Positions 8,135-16,790 of a DNA stretch of 64,000 nt are shown here, piece after piece. The position numbers and the translations under genes were made by a program. The DNA is taken from positions 248,001 through 312,000 of the forward strand of contig JAIUOD010000002.1 of NCBI GenBank assembly GCA_020161405.1. Reading direction: 5' to 3'. The notes under the pieces are model-generated. The model was not told where the DNA came from and did no database searches. It saw only the letters and a list, made by a program, of their open reading frames with translations. The DNA is from Pseudomonadota bacterium (GTDB lineage Bacteria; Pseudomonadota; Alphaproteobacteria; Caulobacterales; Aquidulcibacteraceae). How positions within the stretch are numbered: position 1 is the first letter of the stretch; each line of letters opens with the position of its first letter.

Positions 8135-10149
8135 TATTGCATTTTTGTTTGGTTATTTGGCATTGGTGCGGGCTTTACCGCATTTTGTGCCTGTGTACCA
8201 AGTGGCTTTAACATATTGCCGCCCGCCGCTTCAAACATATCGGCAAGGTTTTGGTAAAATTGCGCCATTGTTCTATTATCGGGGCGGCTTACATCATAAA
8301 CCGTTGGAAGTGGGCGATTTGGTAAGCCCTCATGCGCGCCATTCATGAATTTTGCCCAAATAATCGCAGGTACTGTACCGCCCGAAATATTGCGCATTGG
8401 CTGAAATTCATCATTTCCAACCCAAACCCCGCAAATAATATCAGATGTGTAGCCAATGAACCATGCATCACGGAAATTTTGCGATGTTCCGGTTTTCCCT
8501 GCTGCCTCACGCCCATTGGCTAATTGGGCGCGTTTACCAGTACCAACGGCGACAACATCGGAAAGCATGGCGGTCATTTGGCGCGCCTTCATTGGGTCAT
8601 AAACTTGGGTTGGAACATGTGATTGACGCTCATAGGCGATTGTATTTCTTGTTGTGTCAACACGCTCGATTAAATAAGGTTCAATCCGAACACCATCATT
8701 TGCCAGTGTTCCATAGGCGCGCGCCATATCCATTAATGTTACTTCGCCTGCGCCAAGCGAGATTGATAAATGGCGCGGTAATTTTGAATAAATCCCAAGC
8801 CTTCCTGCGGTTTGAATTAATTTATCAATTCCAATTTCGGCGGCAATTTCAACGGCAACAGTGTTGATAGAACGTGTCAAAGCACTTGAAAGCGTGACTT
8901 TGCCTGCATAAGAATTACCAAAATTCTTTGGTCGCCAACCATCAAAAACTACAGGTTTGTCTTCACGTATTGTATTCGGGGTCATTCCTGCTTCAAGCGC
9001 TGCGGCATAGACAATTGGTTTGAAGGTTGAGCCAGGTTGACGGCGCGCTTGGGTAACGCGATTAAATTGGCTATCTTTATAGGCGCGCCCACCCGCAATT
9101 GCCAAAATCCGCCCTTTTTTATCAAAGGCGATTAAGGCAGCTTGTGTTACACCTGAATTTGGACCCGCGACTTTTATTCCATAATTTAATGCATCAACTG
9201 CTAATTGGTTGATTTTTGGATCAATTGTAAGGCGCGCAATCCTGTCGGGGGCGATTTTGGTTTCAAGGCCTTCAATTTCTTTTTGTGCCATATCAATTGC
9301 ATATGCAAGTTCACCTTCATCTGGGTCGGGCGTTGTTTGAACTATAATTGGTTCTTGCATGGCAAGATTGGCGACATCTTGGCTAATAAAACCTGCCGCA
9401 ACCATACGCGCCAAAACCACATGTTGACGTTCAATAGATGCGGGGGCGTTTAAATCAAGTGATAGCCGCCCTGGCGCTTTTGGCAAGCCAGCAAGCATTG
9501 CCGCTTGTGCAAGGCTTAATTCTTGTGGGCGTTTTGAAAAATAATGCCATGTCGCAGCTTCAAGGCCATAGGCATTTTGACCAAAATAAATGCGGTTTAG
9601 ATAGACTTCTAAAATTTCTTTTTTGGGATATTTATTATCAATTTGCCACGCCAAAACCATTTCTTGAATTTTGCGTTTAAAGGTTTGCTTGGGGCTTAAA
9701 TATACGTTTTTGACCAATTGTTGGGTGATGGTTGATGCGCCCTGAACTGTATGACCTGCAATAAGATTTTCAAAGGCGGCACGCGCCACGCCAAAAAAGT
9801 CAACGCCTGAATGCTCAAAAAAACGTGCATCTTCAACCGCCAAAAATGCCTGAATTACATGCTTTGGAAGGGAATCAATCGCAACCTTGCGCCCAAATCT
9901 TGGGCCGCGATAGGCGATTGTATTGCCATCCTTATCAACAACCTCAAATGAAGTTGGGCGATTGGCAACCCATAATTCTTGTTCCGAATTTATTTTTGGC
10001 AAGTCGCCAAAAAAATAATTAAATGTCACGATAGAAAAAAATGCCAATCCACCCAAAATTGCGCCCATAGAAAGACCAAGCACCATTTGCTTTTTTTGGC
10101 GCGCTTTGGCTTTGTCGGTCATTAAATCGGCGCGATAGGCCTTTTTCAT
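8134..10149 (-). CDS. class A penicillin-binding protein (PBP1A family)
   Basis: A bifunctional murein polymerase, 671 residues. A cytoplasmic basic tail is followed by one membrane anchor (about 22-47). The glycosyltransferase 51 domain follows, with catalytic Glu in AVEDARFFEHSGVD (E106) and the QGASTITQQLVKN motif. The transpeptidase domain has the three penicillin-binding motifs: STFK (in RQPGSTFKPIVYA), SIN (in LTRSINTVAVE) and KTG (in GKTGTSQNFRDAWF). The protein works in the periplasm on lipid II and nascent glycan. It is first of a two-gene operon with uup. Confidence 0.95.
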   Translation of the reverse strand: MKKAYRADLMTDKAKARQKKQMVLGLSMGAILGGLAFFSIVTFNYFFGDLPKINSEQELWVANRPTSFEVVDKDGNTIAYRGPRFGRKVAIDSLPKHVIQAFLAVEDARFFEHSGVDFFGVARAAFENLIAGHTVQGASTITQQLVKNVYLSPKQTFKRKIQEMVLAWQIDNKYPKKEILEVYLNRIYFGQNAYGLEAATWHYFSKRPQELSLAQAAMLAGLPKAPGRLSLDLNAPASIERQHVVLARMVAAGFISQDVANLAMQEPIIVQTTPDPDEGELAYAIDMAQKEIEGLETKIAPDRIARLTIDPKINQLAVDALNYGIKVAGPNSGVTQAALIAFDKKGRILAIAGGRAYKDSQFNRVTQARRQPGSTFKPIVYAAALEAGMTPNTIREDKPVVFDGWRPKNFGNSYAGKVTLSSALTRSINTVAVEIAAEIGIDKLIQTAGRLGIYSKLPRHLSISLGAGEVTLMDMARAYGTLANDGVRIEPYLIERVDTTRNTIAYERQSHVPTQVYDPMKARQMTAMLSDVVAVGTGKRAQLANGREAAGKTGTSQNFRDAWFIGYTSDIICGVWVGNDEFQPMRNISGGTVPAIIWAKFMNGAHEGLPNRPLPTVYDVSRPDNRTMAQFYQNLADMFEAAGGNMLKPLGTQAQNAVKPAPMPNNQTKMQ

Positions 10150-10345
10150 CTTTTCCCCAATTGATTATTGCACATTTAGATAATGTGATTCACACGCTTT
10201 ATAGATGTTATTTGATGTGAAAAATAATTAAGTAAAATCAATATATTATTGTGATTGTAAATAATAATAGCATTATCTAATCCGCATCATTTTTAATTGC
10301 CCAATAATAAACCCATGATTTCACATCAAAGGTTTAAAAAAATGG

Positions 10346-11695
10346 ATGGCGAATTTGAAAAATGCCAAGCAAGGCGAAAAAAACGCAACGAATTATTCGC
10401 AGAACTTGAGCGCAGATTTAATCGCCTCAATGCCGCCAATGAAACGAAGGGAATTGCTGGTAAATCTAAATCTCAAGCAACTGGAAATGATTCAGAAGGA
10501 CTGGAATTTTTGGGCGCGCAAAAGCCAATTACCACCCAAAGGAAAATGGCGAACATGGGCATTTCTGGGCGGTCGCGGTGCAGGAAAAACCCGCGCAGCA
10601 AGCGAATGGATAGTTGAGAAGGTCGAAATGGGACAGGCACAATCAATCGCATTAATCGGCCCAACCTTCCAAGATGTTCGTGACATTATGGTCGAGGGGC
10701 AGTCAGGCATAATAAATATTGCAAAAAAAGATTTCAAACCAAAATTTGAACCATCAAATCGCCGCCTTATCTGGCCCAATGGCGCTAAAGCATTACTATT
10801 TTCCGCCGAAGTGCCCGATAGTTTGCGCGGCCCGCAATTTGATTTGGCATGGGGCGATGAATTTGCCGCTTGGCCTGATGGTGATGAAGTGATGGATGTT
10901 TTGCTTCCTGCGCTTCGTTTGGGTGAAAATCCACAAATTATGCTTACAACAACGCCAAAGCCTGTGCCTTGGGTTAAAAAACTTTTTGAAAATAAGAATT
11001 GCGTAATTACCCAATCTTCAACCCATGAAAATGCCGCCAATTTATCCGATGGCATTATCGAAGAAATGGAAAATCGCTGGCAAAATTCAATTTGGGCACG
11101 CCAAGAATTATTGGGTGAAATGATTGATGATCCAAAAGGTGCTTTATGGTCGCGCATTGATATTAAAAATGCACGCGCCAAGCCTGCGCCAACTGTATTT
11201 GATAAAATCATTATCGCAGTAGATCCACCCGCAACATCTGGCAAAAATGCCGATGCATGTGGGATTATTGTGGCAGGAAGTTTGGGTAATGAAGCCTTTA
11301 TTTTGGCTGATTTAACTACACAAGGCCAAACCCCAAATGAATGGGCAAAGGTAATTGCCAATGCCTATGATGAGTTTGAAGCAAATTTAATATTGGCGGA
11401 AGCCAATCAGGGCGGGGAAATGGTGCGCACAATCATATCGCTTTCTTCCCCTCAAGCGATGGTGCATTTGGTTCATGCCAAAGCCGCCAAAAGAACACGT
11501 GCAGAGCCTGTGGCGCTTTTATATTCACGTGGTTTTATTGGACATTTGGCGCATTTCCCCGCCCTTGAAGATGAGATGTGCCGCTTTGGCGCGCCTGATT
11601 TCAACCATAGTCCCGACAGAATGGACGCATTGGTTTGGGCAATTTCCCATCTTCTACTTAATCAAGGCGCGCCGCGCGCAAGAACAATTAATTAA
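10346..11695 (+). CDS. GTA large terminase (g2-like)
   Basis: The DNA-packaging motor ATPase/nuclease, 449 residues, close to the R. capsulatus g2 length. Walker A is GGRGAGKT (75-82), Walker B is LAWGDE (167-172), and the nuclease half begins with IIAVDPP, whose Asp is the first metal ligand; later acidic residues follow in AEANQGGE and SPDRMDALVWA. ATG 10346 gives M-A-N-L; AAAGG lies 14 nt upstream. No convincing small terminase precedes it in the 196 bases after the divergent PBP gene. Confidence 0.93.
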   Translation: MANLKNAKQGEKNATNYSQNLSADLIASMPPMKRRELLVNLNLKQLEMIQKDWNFWARKSQLPPKGKWRTWAFLGGRGAGKTRAASEWIVEKVEMGQAQSIALIGPTFQDVRDIMVEGQSGIINIAKKDFKPKFEPSNRRLIWPNGAKALLFSAEVPDSLRGPQFDLAWGDEFAAWPDGDEVMDVLLPALRLGENPQIMLTTTPKPVPWVKKLFENKNCVITQSSTHENAANLSDGIIEEMENRWQNSIWARQELLGEMIDDPKGALWSRIDIKNARAKPAPTVFDKIIIAVDPPATSGKNADACGIIVAGSLGNEAFILADLTTQGQTPNEWAKVIANAYDEFEANLILAEANQGGEMVRTIISLSSPQAMVHLVHAKAAKRTRAEPVALLYSRGFIGHLAHFPALEDEMCRFGAPDFNHSPDRMDALVWAISHLLLNQGAPRARTIN

Positions 11696-11726
11696 AAAAG
11701 CACAATAAAATAAACGAAAGAAGAAA

Positions 11727-12893
11727 ATGATAAATAACATCTTCAATTTCAACAAAAAACGAATGAATATTCATTCAGAGCAAAAATCGGATAATGTCTT
11801 TTTGGCTTTTTCCAACCTCGGAAATCCCATTTGGACACCGCGCGATTATGGCGCATTAGCAAAAGAGGGGTTTAGGCAAAATCCTGTTGCCTATCGCTGC
11901 GTGCGCATGATTGCTGAAAGTGTGGCTTCAATCCCTTTAGAAGTGCGCGGTGAAAATGGCAAAATACATGAATTACAAAATTTGCTTATAACCCCAAATT
12001 TTGAACAATCAGGGCCCGAACTAATCGAGGCTTTTATTGGGCATTTGCAAATCGCGGGTAATGCCTATCTGGAATTAATTTCAATTGATGAAAGACCCAA
12101 AGAATTATGCGTTCTTCGTCCTGATACAATGAAAATTATTCAAGGTGCAAATGGTTGGCCGATTGCATGGGAACAGCAAATTGGCAATCAAAAAAGGCGT
12201 CTCTGGCGTGATAATCTAAATGGCAAAAGCCAATGCCTGCATCTTAAATTATTCAATCCAAGCGATGATTTATATGGTCAAAGCCCTATCGAAGCCGCCG
12301 CAACCGCAATTGATATTCATAATGCAGGCGGGGCATGGAATAAGGCCTTAATTGATAATGCTGCCCGTCCATCAGGTGCATTAGTCTATAAAGGTGCAAA
12401 TGGTTATGAGCGTCTATCAGATGAACAGTTTGAGCGTTTAAAAACCGAACTTGCAATGGCGCACACTGGTGCTGCTAATGCAGGAAGGCCACTTTTGCTT
12501 GAAGGCGGCCTTGAATGGTCGCCCATGTCGCTTACCCCACAAGAAATGGATTTTGTGGAGGCAAGGCGTCAGGCGGCACGCGATATTGCCTTGGCATTCG
12601 GTATTCCGCCAATGTTATTGGGCATCCCTGGTGATGCAACATATTCAAATTATAAAGAAGCCAATAATGCATTTTGGCGCCAAGTTATTTTGCCGCTTTG
12701 TAATAAAATGTCCAATGCATTGGCAATGTTCTTAAGTGGTTGGGCAAATGAAAAACTAAGCATAATTCCCAATCTTGAAAATGTTACCGCATTAATCAAT
12801 GAGCGTGAAAGCCTTTGGGCGCGTTTGGAAAATGCAAATTTCCTTTCTCAAGACGAGAAGCGCCAATTGGCGGGGCTAAAGGCTGTGCCATGA
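11727..12893 (+). CDS. GTA portal protein, HK97 family (g3-like)
   Basis: A 388-residue portal of the phage HK97 type: the start of the fold is NPVAYRCVRMIAESVASIPLEV, followed by a G-N-A-Y-L-E block, PIEAAATAI and the conserved FGIPPMLLGIPGDATYSNYKEAN stretch seen in GTA g3 and related portals. It forms the dodecameric ring through which DNA enters the capsid and to which the tail joins. It ends in a 4-nt ATGA overlap with the next small gene. AAAGAAG lies just upstream of ATG 11727. Confidence 0.93.
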   Translation: MINNIFNFNKKRMNIHSEQKSDNVFLAFSNLGNPIWTPRDYGALAKEGFRQNPVAYRCVRMIAESVASIPLEVRGENGKIHELQNLLITPNFEQSGPELIEAFIGHLQIAGNAYLELISIDERPKELCVLRPDTMKIIQGANGWPIAWEQQIGNQKRRLWRDNLNGKSQCLHLKLFNPSDDLYGQSPIEAAATAIDIHNAGGAWNKALIDNAARPSGALVYKGANGYERLSDEQFERLKTELAMAHTGAANAGRPLLLEGGLEWSPMSLTPQEMDFVEARRQAARDIALAFGIPPMLLGIPGDATYSNYKEANNAFWRQVILPLCNKMSNALAMFLSGWANEKLSIIPNLENVTALINERESLWARLENANFLSQDEKRQLAGLKAVP

Positions 12894-13144
12894 TGGAAGA
12901 AAATAATCACAAATGGTTTGATCCACGCATTAATTCTGCATTTTTATTCGGGCTTTTTCTTCAGGCAATCACCGCCTTTATTTGGGTTGGTGCGGCATCA
13001 CAACGGCTACAAAGCCTTGAAAGCCGATTTGATGCTCAAGCCCCACTAAATGAGCGAATGGCACGTTTAGAAGCCGAAATGTCTGGCGCACGCCAAAGCC
13101 TTAGCCGTATCGAAAACCGCCTTGATAATGAGGTGAAGAAATGA
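12890..13144 (+). CDS. GTA small membrane/coiled-coil protein (g3.5-like position)
   Basis: An 84-residue product. Residues about 15-35 are a single membrane segment (SAFLFGLFLQAITAFIWVGA), followed by an amphipathic coiled coil with heptad-like Leu/Arg/Glu spacing (RLQSLESRF, RMARLEAEM, LSRIENRLD). The position between portal and protease equals that of the small g3.5 gene of R. capsulatus. It overlaps the portal stop (ATGA) and in turn overlaps the protease start (ATGA). Role unknown; it could tether capsid assembly to the membrane. Confidence 0.75.
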   Translation: MMEENNHKWFDPRINSAFLFGLFLQAITAFIWVGAASQRLQSLESRFDAQAPLNERMARLEAEMSGARQSLSRIENRLDNEVKK

Positions 13145-13572
13145 GCATTTTGCACATTGGCGGATATGCCAGCCTTTTTGGTGTGCGCGATTTAGCGGGC
13201 GATATTGTTGAACGCGGCGCATTTGCTTCAAGTCTTAAATCATTGCCTGCTGGTTCAATTCGCATGCTCTATCAACATGACCAAAGCCGCCCAATTGGCG
13301 AATGGGTAAAAGCCTTCGAGGATGAAATCGGCCTTTGGGTAGAGGGTAAGATTTATGATTCAGACCCCGATGGGCGTCTTGCGATTGCAATGATTAAGGG
13401 CGCGCAAATGGACGGGCTTTCAATCGGTTTTCGAACTTTAGACTTTGCCCCAACCAATGATGGGCGGGTTTTAAAGCAAATTGATCTTCGTGAAATCTCA
13501 CTTGTTGGGTTTCCGATGCTTCCTAGGGCGCGGCTTCGCGTGACTGGAAAAGATGCGGCAATCGCCGCCTAA
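13141..13572 (+). CDS. GTA prohead protease, HK97 family (g4-like)
   Basis: A 143-residue serine protease that trims the scaffold part of the capsid protein during maturation. Seen in the sequence: GGYASLFGVRDLAGDIVERGAF at the start, catalytic His46 in YQHDQSRPIGEW and Ser94 in MDGLSIGF, then the LREISLVGFP strand. It is shorter than many phage homologues because the C-terminal extension is absent. It is translationally coupled to the preceding coiled-coil gene and lies 14 nt upstream of the capsid gene. Confidence 0.92.
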   Translation: MSILHIGGYASLFGVRDLAGDIVERGAFASSLKSLPAGSIRMLYQHDQSRPIGEWVKAFEDEIGLWVEGKIYDSDPDGRLAIAMIKGAQMDGLSIGFRTLDFAPTNDGRVLKQIDLREISLVGFPMLPRARLRVTGKDAAIAA

Positions 13573-13586
13573 TATTAGGAGTAAAA

Positions 13587-14813
13587 ATGACAAATTTGGA
13601 ACAAAAAATCGCCCCTTCAAATATGAAGGCGGCACAGAATGAACTTATGGGTGTCTTTAATGCTTTCCAAGAAGCCAATGATGCACGCCTTGCGGAAATT
13701 GAAAAGAAAGTGGTCGCCGATATTCTTTTAGAAGAAAAAGTTGACCGCCTTGATAAAGCATTGAACCATGCGCAAGCAAGCCTTGATAAAATTGCACTTA
13801 TTAATGCGCGTAGTCCTGCTGCAACCGAGGCAAAATCAGTTTCAGAACATAAGCAAGCATGGTCACAATATATGCGCCGTGGTGATGATGCGGCATTAAA
13901 CCGAATTGAAGCAAAATCACTTTCGGTTGGTGTAAATTCTGATGGTGGTTATGTTGCCCCGCCAGAGGTTCAGGCGACAATTGATAGAATCCTATTTGCG
14001 ATTTCGCCAATGCGCCGCCTTGCAAGTGTGCGCCCAACATCGGCGGCAGTTTTCAAAAAGCCAATGTCAATTTCAACCGCACAAGCAGGTTGGGTCGCAG
14101 AAAGTGGCGCACGCACAACAACAAATACACCATCACTTGATTTAGTATCTTTCCCAATCGGTGAATTATACGCAAGCGCTGCGGCAACCCAAACAATTTT
14201 GGATGATGCATTGGTGGATATGGATAGTTGGCTTGCAGGTGAAATTGCGCAAAGTTTCGCAATTGCCGAAGGCACAGCATTCATAAGCGGCGATGGCGTC
14301 AATAAACCAAAAGGTATTTTGGCCTATACAATTGCTGCCGAGGGTTCGCAAACCTATGGTCAAATGGGCTATGTGGCAACAGGTGTTGCAGGTGGTTTTG
14401 CGGCAAGTAACCCAATTGATAAATTGGTCGATTTAACATATGCGCCGCGCACGCCATATCGTGCCAATGCATCCTTTATGATGAACCGTCGCACATTGGG
14501 TCAAGTTCGTAAATTCAAAGATACAACTGGTCAATATATTTGGCAGCCTTCATTAGTTGCAGGTCAACCAACAACCTTATTGGGTTTCCCCGTTTATGAA
14601 TGTGAAGACATGCCAGATATTGCCGCAAGCTCACATTCAATTGCTTTTGGCGATTTTGAAAAATCATATTTGATTGTTGACCGCACAGATTTGCGTGTTT
14701 TGCGTGATCCATATTCAAATAAACCATTTGTGATTTTTTATGTCACCAAACGTGTTGGCGGTGGTGTGCAAGATTATGACGCGCTTAAATTCCTTAAGTT
14801 TGCTGTAAGCTAG
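13587..14813 (+). CDS. GTA major capsid protein, HK97 fold (g5-like)
   Basis: 408 residues. An N-terminal coiled-coil delta domain of about 100 residues (to SHEVSEHKQA-type sequence ending near AWSQYMRRGDD) precedes the mature HK97-fold part beginning near KSLSVGVNSDGGYVAPPEVQ. GTA and HK97 hallmarks are GGYVAPPE, FKKPMS, GWVAESGARTTT and FGDFEKSYLIVDR. The prohead protease encoded just upstream presumably cuts near residue 110. A strong Shine-Dalgarno AGGAG lies 6-10 nt before ATG 13587, consistent with high expression. Confidence 0.95.
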   Translation: MTNLEQKIAPSNMKAAQNELMGVFNAFQEANDARLAEIEKKVVADILLEEKVDRLDKALNHAQASLDKIALINARSPAATEAKSVSEHKQAWSQYMRRGDDAALNRIEAKSLSVGVNSDGGYVAPPEVQATIDRILFAISPMRRLASVRPTSAAVFKKPMSISTAQAGWVAESGARTTTNTPSLDLVSFPIGELYASAAATQTILDDALVDMDSWLAGEIAQSFAIAEGTAFISGDGVNKPKGILAYTIAAEGSQTYGQMGYVATGVAGGFAASNPIDKLVDLTYAPRTPYRANASFMMNRRTLGQVRKFKDTTGQYIWQPSLVAGQPTTLLGFPVYECEDMPDIAASSHSIAFGDFEKSYLIVDRTDLRVLRDPYSNKPFVIFYVTKRVGGGVQDYDALKFLKFAVS

Positions 14814-14822
14814 GGGGCGCAT

Positions 14823-15359
14823 ATGTTGATAGTTTTGGCGGGGCCAAGTGAAGATCCAATAAGCCTTATTGAAGCACGCAATTATTTACGTATCGCCCAA
14901 GATTGTGATGACAATTCTTTATCGCTTCTTATCAAGGCAGCCACTGAGCGTGTGGAACAAAAACTCCATAAAGCATTGGTAACACGCAAGTTGCGCCAAA
15001 GCTATTCAAGCGTTGAAATCACCCGCGCATTGGAGTTTGCCAAACGGCAAAAAGGTAAGGTTGAACTTATTCCTGCTCTTAATGATGTAATATCAATATC
15101 TGCGGTTAGTAGTTTGAATGTTAATGGAAATATGGCTTCCACTTCACTATCTTTAATAAGTTTAAGTGATGGCAAATTCATCCTTAATAATTATTCTCAA
15201 GGTCTTGAAATTGAATATTTCGCAGGCTTTGGGGCGGCAGCAAATGTGCCCAATTCCTTCAAAATTTTGGTCTTGGAAGAATTGGGGCGCATCATTCAAA
15301 ACCGCGATAATGAAAAATATCAAACCGAAATTTCATCTGTTTTGGGGGCGCGTCTATGA
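14823..15359 (+). CDS. GTA head-tail adaptor (g6-like)
   Basis: A 178-residue protein of the phage gp6/phiE125 gp8 adaptor family, recognised by the opening SEDPISLIEARNYLRI and the helix DDNSLSLLIKAATERVEQ that binds the portal. The central part is a beta-rich insertion, and it ends with the helical LEELGRIIQNRDNEKYQ. It forms the first ring under the portal. GGGGG directly upstream of ATG 14823 is a plausible ribosome site. It overlaps the next gene by 4 nt (ATGA). Confidence 0.88.
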   Translation: MLIVLAGPSEDPISLIEARNYLRIAQDCDDNSLSLLIKAATERVEQKLHKALVTRKLRQSYSSVEITRALEFAKRQKGKVELIPALNDVISISAVSSLNVNGNMASTSLSLISLSDGKFILNNYSQGLEIEYFAGFGAAANVPNSFKILVLEELGRIIQNRDNEKYQTEISSVLGARL

Positions 15360-15751
15360 TTGAAGAAATCAAAAATGCAATCTTCACTTCATTATCGCAA
15401 AATGTTGGTGTGACCAATCAATTGGGTAATCCACTTCGGCTTTATGATGCGCCTGTTAAACATGCAGCTTTCCCATTCATGTTTTGGCGCAGGATTGAAA
15501 CCAAACCAATCGCCCAAGATTATTCAAGCGCAATGGAGATTACGGTAACCCTTGAAATAGTGTGCAAAAACACAGGCCAAGAAGCGGCAAAAAAAGCGGT
15601 GGAGGCAGTTTCAACATGGGCGCACAGTGCAAAGCCAAATGTTAGCGGTGTAAACATTGCACTTATTATGTGTGCCTATTCCGATGTTTTTCGCGCAATT
15701 GATGGGCGAACTTTTTTGGGTGTGGTCAGACTTAAGGTGATTGCGGAATAA
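15356..15751 (+). CDS. GTA tail terminator, DUF3168 (g8-like)
   Basis: A 131-residue DUF3168 protein, which caps the tail tube and joins it to the head. Typical features are the N-terminal helix, RLYDAPVKHAAFPFMFW, EITVTLEIVCKNTGQEAAKKAVEAV and the C-terminal RTFLGVVRLKVIAE strand. In R. capsulatus a stopper gene (g7) separates the adaptor from this gene; here adaptor and terminator overlap by 4 nt, so no room remains. It is followed by a hairpin-rich non-coding interval of 159 bases. Confidence 0.9.
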   Translation: MIEEIKNAIFTSLSQNVGVTNQLGNPLRLYDAPVKHAAFPFMFWRRIETKPIAQDYSSAMEITVTLEIVCKNTGQEAAKKAVEAVSTWAHSAKPNVSGVNIALIMCAYSDVFRAIDGRTFLGVVRLKVIAE

Positions 15752-15758
15752 ATATTCT

Positions 15759-15890
15759 GCTTCCCCATGATGGGGAAGCTGTATTGCAAAGCAAGACTGA
15801 AGGGGTTGACTGTTTTGGTGCAGCAAAACGTCGAAAACCCCTTTCGACGCGGGCTTTGCCCGCGCCACTTTCCCCAATTTTTGGGGAAAG
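15759..15890. repeat. tandem GC-rich hairpin array inside the GTA cluster
   Basis: Four consecutive palindromes fill the 159-nt gap between tail terminator and major tail gene: GCTTCCCC/GGGGAAGC (15759-15766 and 15772-15779), a long cruciform with AAGGGGTT/AACCCCTT outside and GTTTTG/CAAAAC inside (15800-15843), CGCGGGC-TTT-GCCCGCG (15848-15864), and a perfect 10-bp stem starting CTTTCCCC (15868-15877 and 15881-15890). It is GC-rich against its surroundings and is the only sizeable non-coding gap in the cluster. It could be an inserted palindromic repeat or an mRNA processing/attenuation site. Confidence 0.85.
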
Positions 15891-15910
15891 AGAAATCATG
15901 GAGAATTCAA

Positions 15911-16327
15911 ATGGCATTACAAGCGGGAAGGGATATACTTCTCAAAATATCGGATAATGCGCAAACGCCTGCCTTTGTAACAATTGGCGGTTTGCGCGCG
16001 CGTACAATTGCGCTTTCGGCAAAAACAATTGATGGAACATCTTCCGATTCAATTGGCAATTGGCGCGAGCTTTTACCAGGGGCAGGGCTTAAGGAAGCTA
16101 CAATTTCAGGCTCTGGCGTTTTTAAAGATTTAGCATCCGATGAAATGGTACGCATTGCGTTTTTCAATCAAGAGGCGCGAAATTGGCAATTAATCATTCC
16201 AAATTTCGGGCGCATCGATGGCAGCTTTATCATCACCCAATTAGAATATGCGGGCAATTATGATGCCGAAGCAAGTTTTTCACTAACCCTAATTTCTGCG
16301 GGTGCATTGGGGTTTGTGGCATTATGA
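15911..16327 (+). CDS. GTA major tail (tube) protein, TP901-1 family (g9-like)
   Basis: A 138-residue tail-tube subunit, equal in length to R. capsulatus g9. It opens with ALQAGRDILLKI, then AFVTIGGLRARTIALS, the SSDSIGNWRELLPGAG block typical of TP901-1 major tail proteins and a closing EASFSLTLISAGALGF strand. The ATG at 15911 is chosen because GGAG (15900-15903) lies 7 nt upstream and because the open frame further upstream runs through the hairpin array. Its stop overlaps the next start. Confidence 0.92.
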   Translation: MALQAGRDILLKISDNAQTPAFVTIGGLRARTIALSAKTIDGTSSDSIGNWRELLPGAGLKEATISGSGVFKDLASDEMVRIAFFNQEARNWQLIIPNFGRIDGSFIITQLEYAGNYDAEASFSLTLISAGALGFVAL

Positions 16328-16626
16328 TTGCAAATGAAAAACGCGGTGAAACCATTATTTCAATTAATGACAGGCCATATATTTTATGCCTTACACTTGG
16401 CGGTTTGGCAAAAATTGAAACCGCCTTTGGCATTAGCGGCCTTGAAAAATTGGATGCAAAATTTCAAAGTCTTAGTGCCAATGATGTGATTTTGCTTTTG
16501 GCAATTTTGCTTGAAGGGGGGGCAAACCCGCTTTCACTTGATGAAATAAAAAGCGCGAAAATTGATACAAAATCTGTGGTCGAAGCAATCTTAAAATGCT
16601 TTGCGCTTAATATTGGTGGGGCGTGA
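16324..16626 (+). CDS. GTA gp10-like tail assembly chaperone
   Basis: A 100-residue cytoplasmic protein with the GTA gp10 pattern: ANEKRGETIISINDRPYILCLTLGGLAKIETAFG at the start, then a helical domain with ALSANDV-like and ILLAILLEGGANPLS segments. This family corresponds to the phage tail tube chaperones that coat the tape measure during assembly. It overlaps the tail protein by 4 nt and shares one base with the following small gene (TGATG). Confidence 0.85.
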   Translation: MIANEKRGETIISINDRPYILCLTLGGLAKIETAFGISGLEKLDAKFQSLSANDVILLLAILLEGGANPLSLDEIKSAKIDTKSVVEAILKCFALNIGGA

Positions 16627-16790
16627 TGCCATTTGCCGAAATGTTACTTGCGGCAATTCGAATTGGCATTAATGCGCCTGATTTTTGGCGATTAAGTCTT
16701 TTGGAATGGCGCAATATTTTTGCCCCGCAATCACAAGATTTCACCCGCGCTGATTTAGATAAATTAATGCAAAACTTAAAAGAGGAATAA
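16626..16790 (+). CDS. GTA gp10.1-like small protein (phage_TAC_6/DUF2376 type)
   Basis: A 54-residue gene fitting exactly between gp10 and the tape measure gene: ATG 16626 overlaps the gp10 TGA, and its TAA (16788-16790) abuts the tape measure ATG. The product reads MPFAEMLLAAIRIG and then APDFWRLSLLEWRN, the typical F-W-x-L-x-x-x-E-W motif of the phage_TAC_6 family (rcc01693-like). It probably acts with gp10 as the second half of the tail chaperone pair. Such short genes are often missed in annotation. Confidence 0.85.
   Translation: MPFAEMLLAAIRIGINAPDFWRLSLLEWRNIFAPQSQDFTRADLDKLMQNLKEE

Noticed and set aside
10297-10617. A 106-codon frame before and across the large terminase start, as a small terminase
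   Set aside because: It overlaps the terminase Walker A region in another frame, has an Arg/Lys-rich composition expected from an out-of-frame reading, and shows no HTH.
15767-15910. N-terminal extension of the GTA major tail protein
   Set aside because: The frame is open but runs through the hairpin array; the family length and a good ribosome site support ATG 15911.
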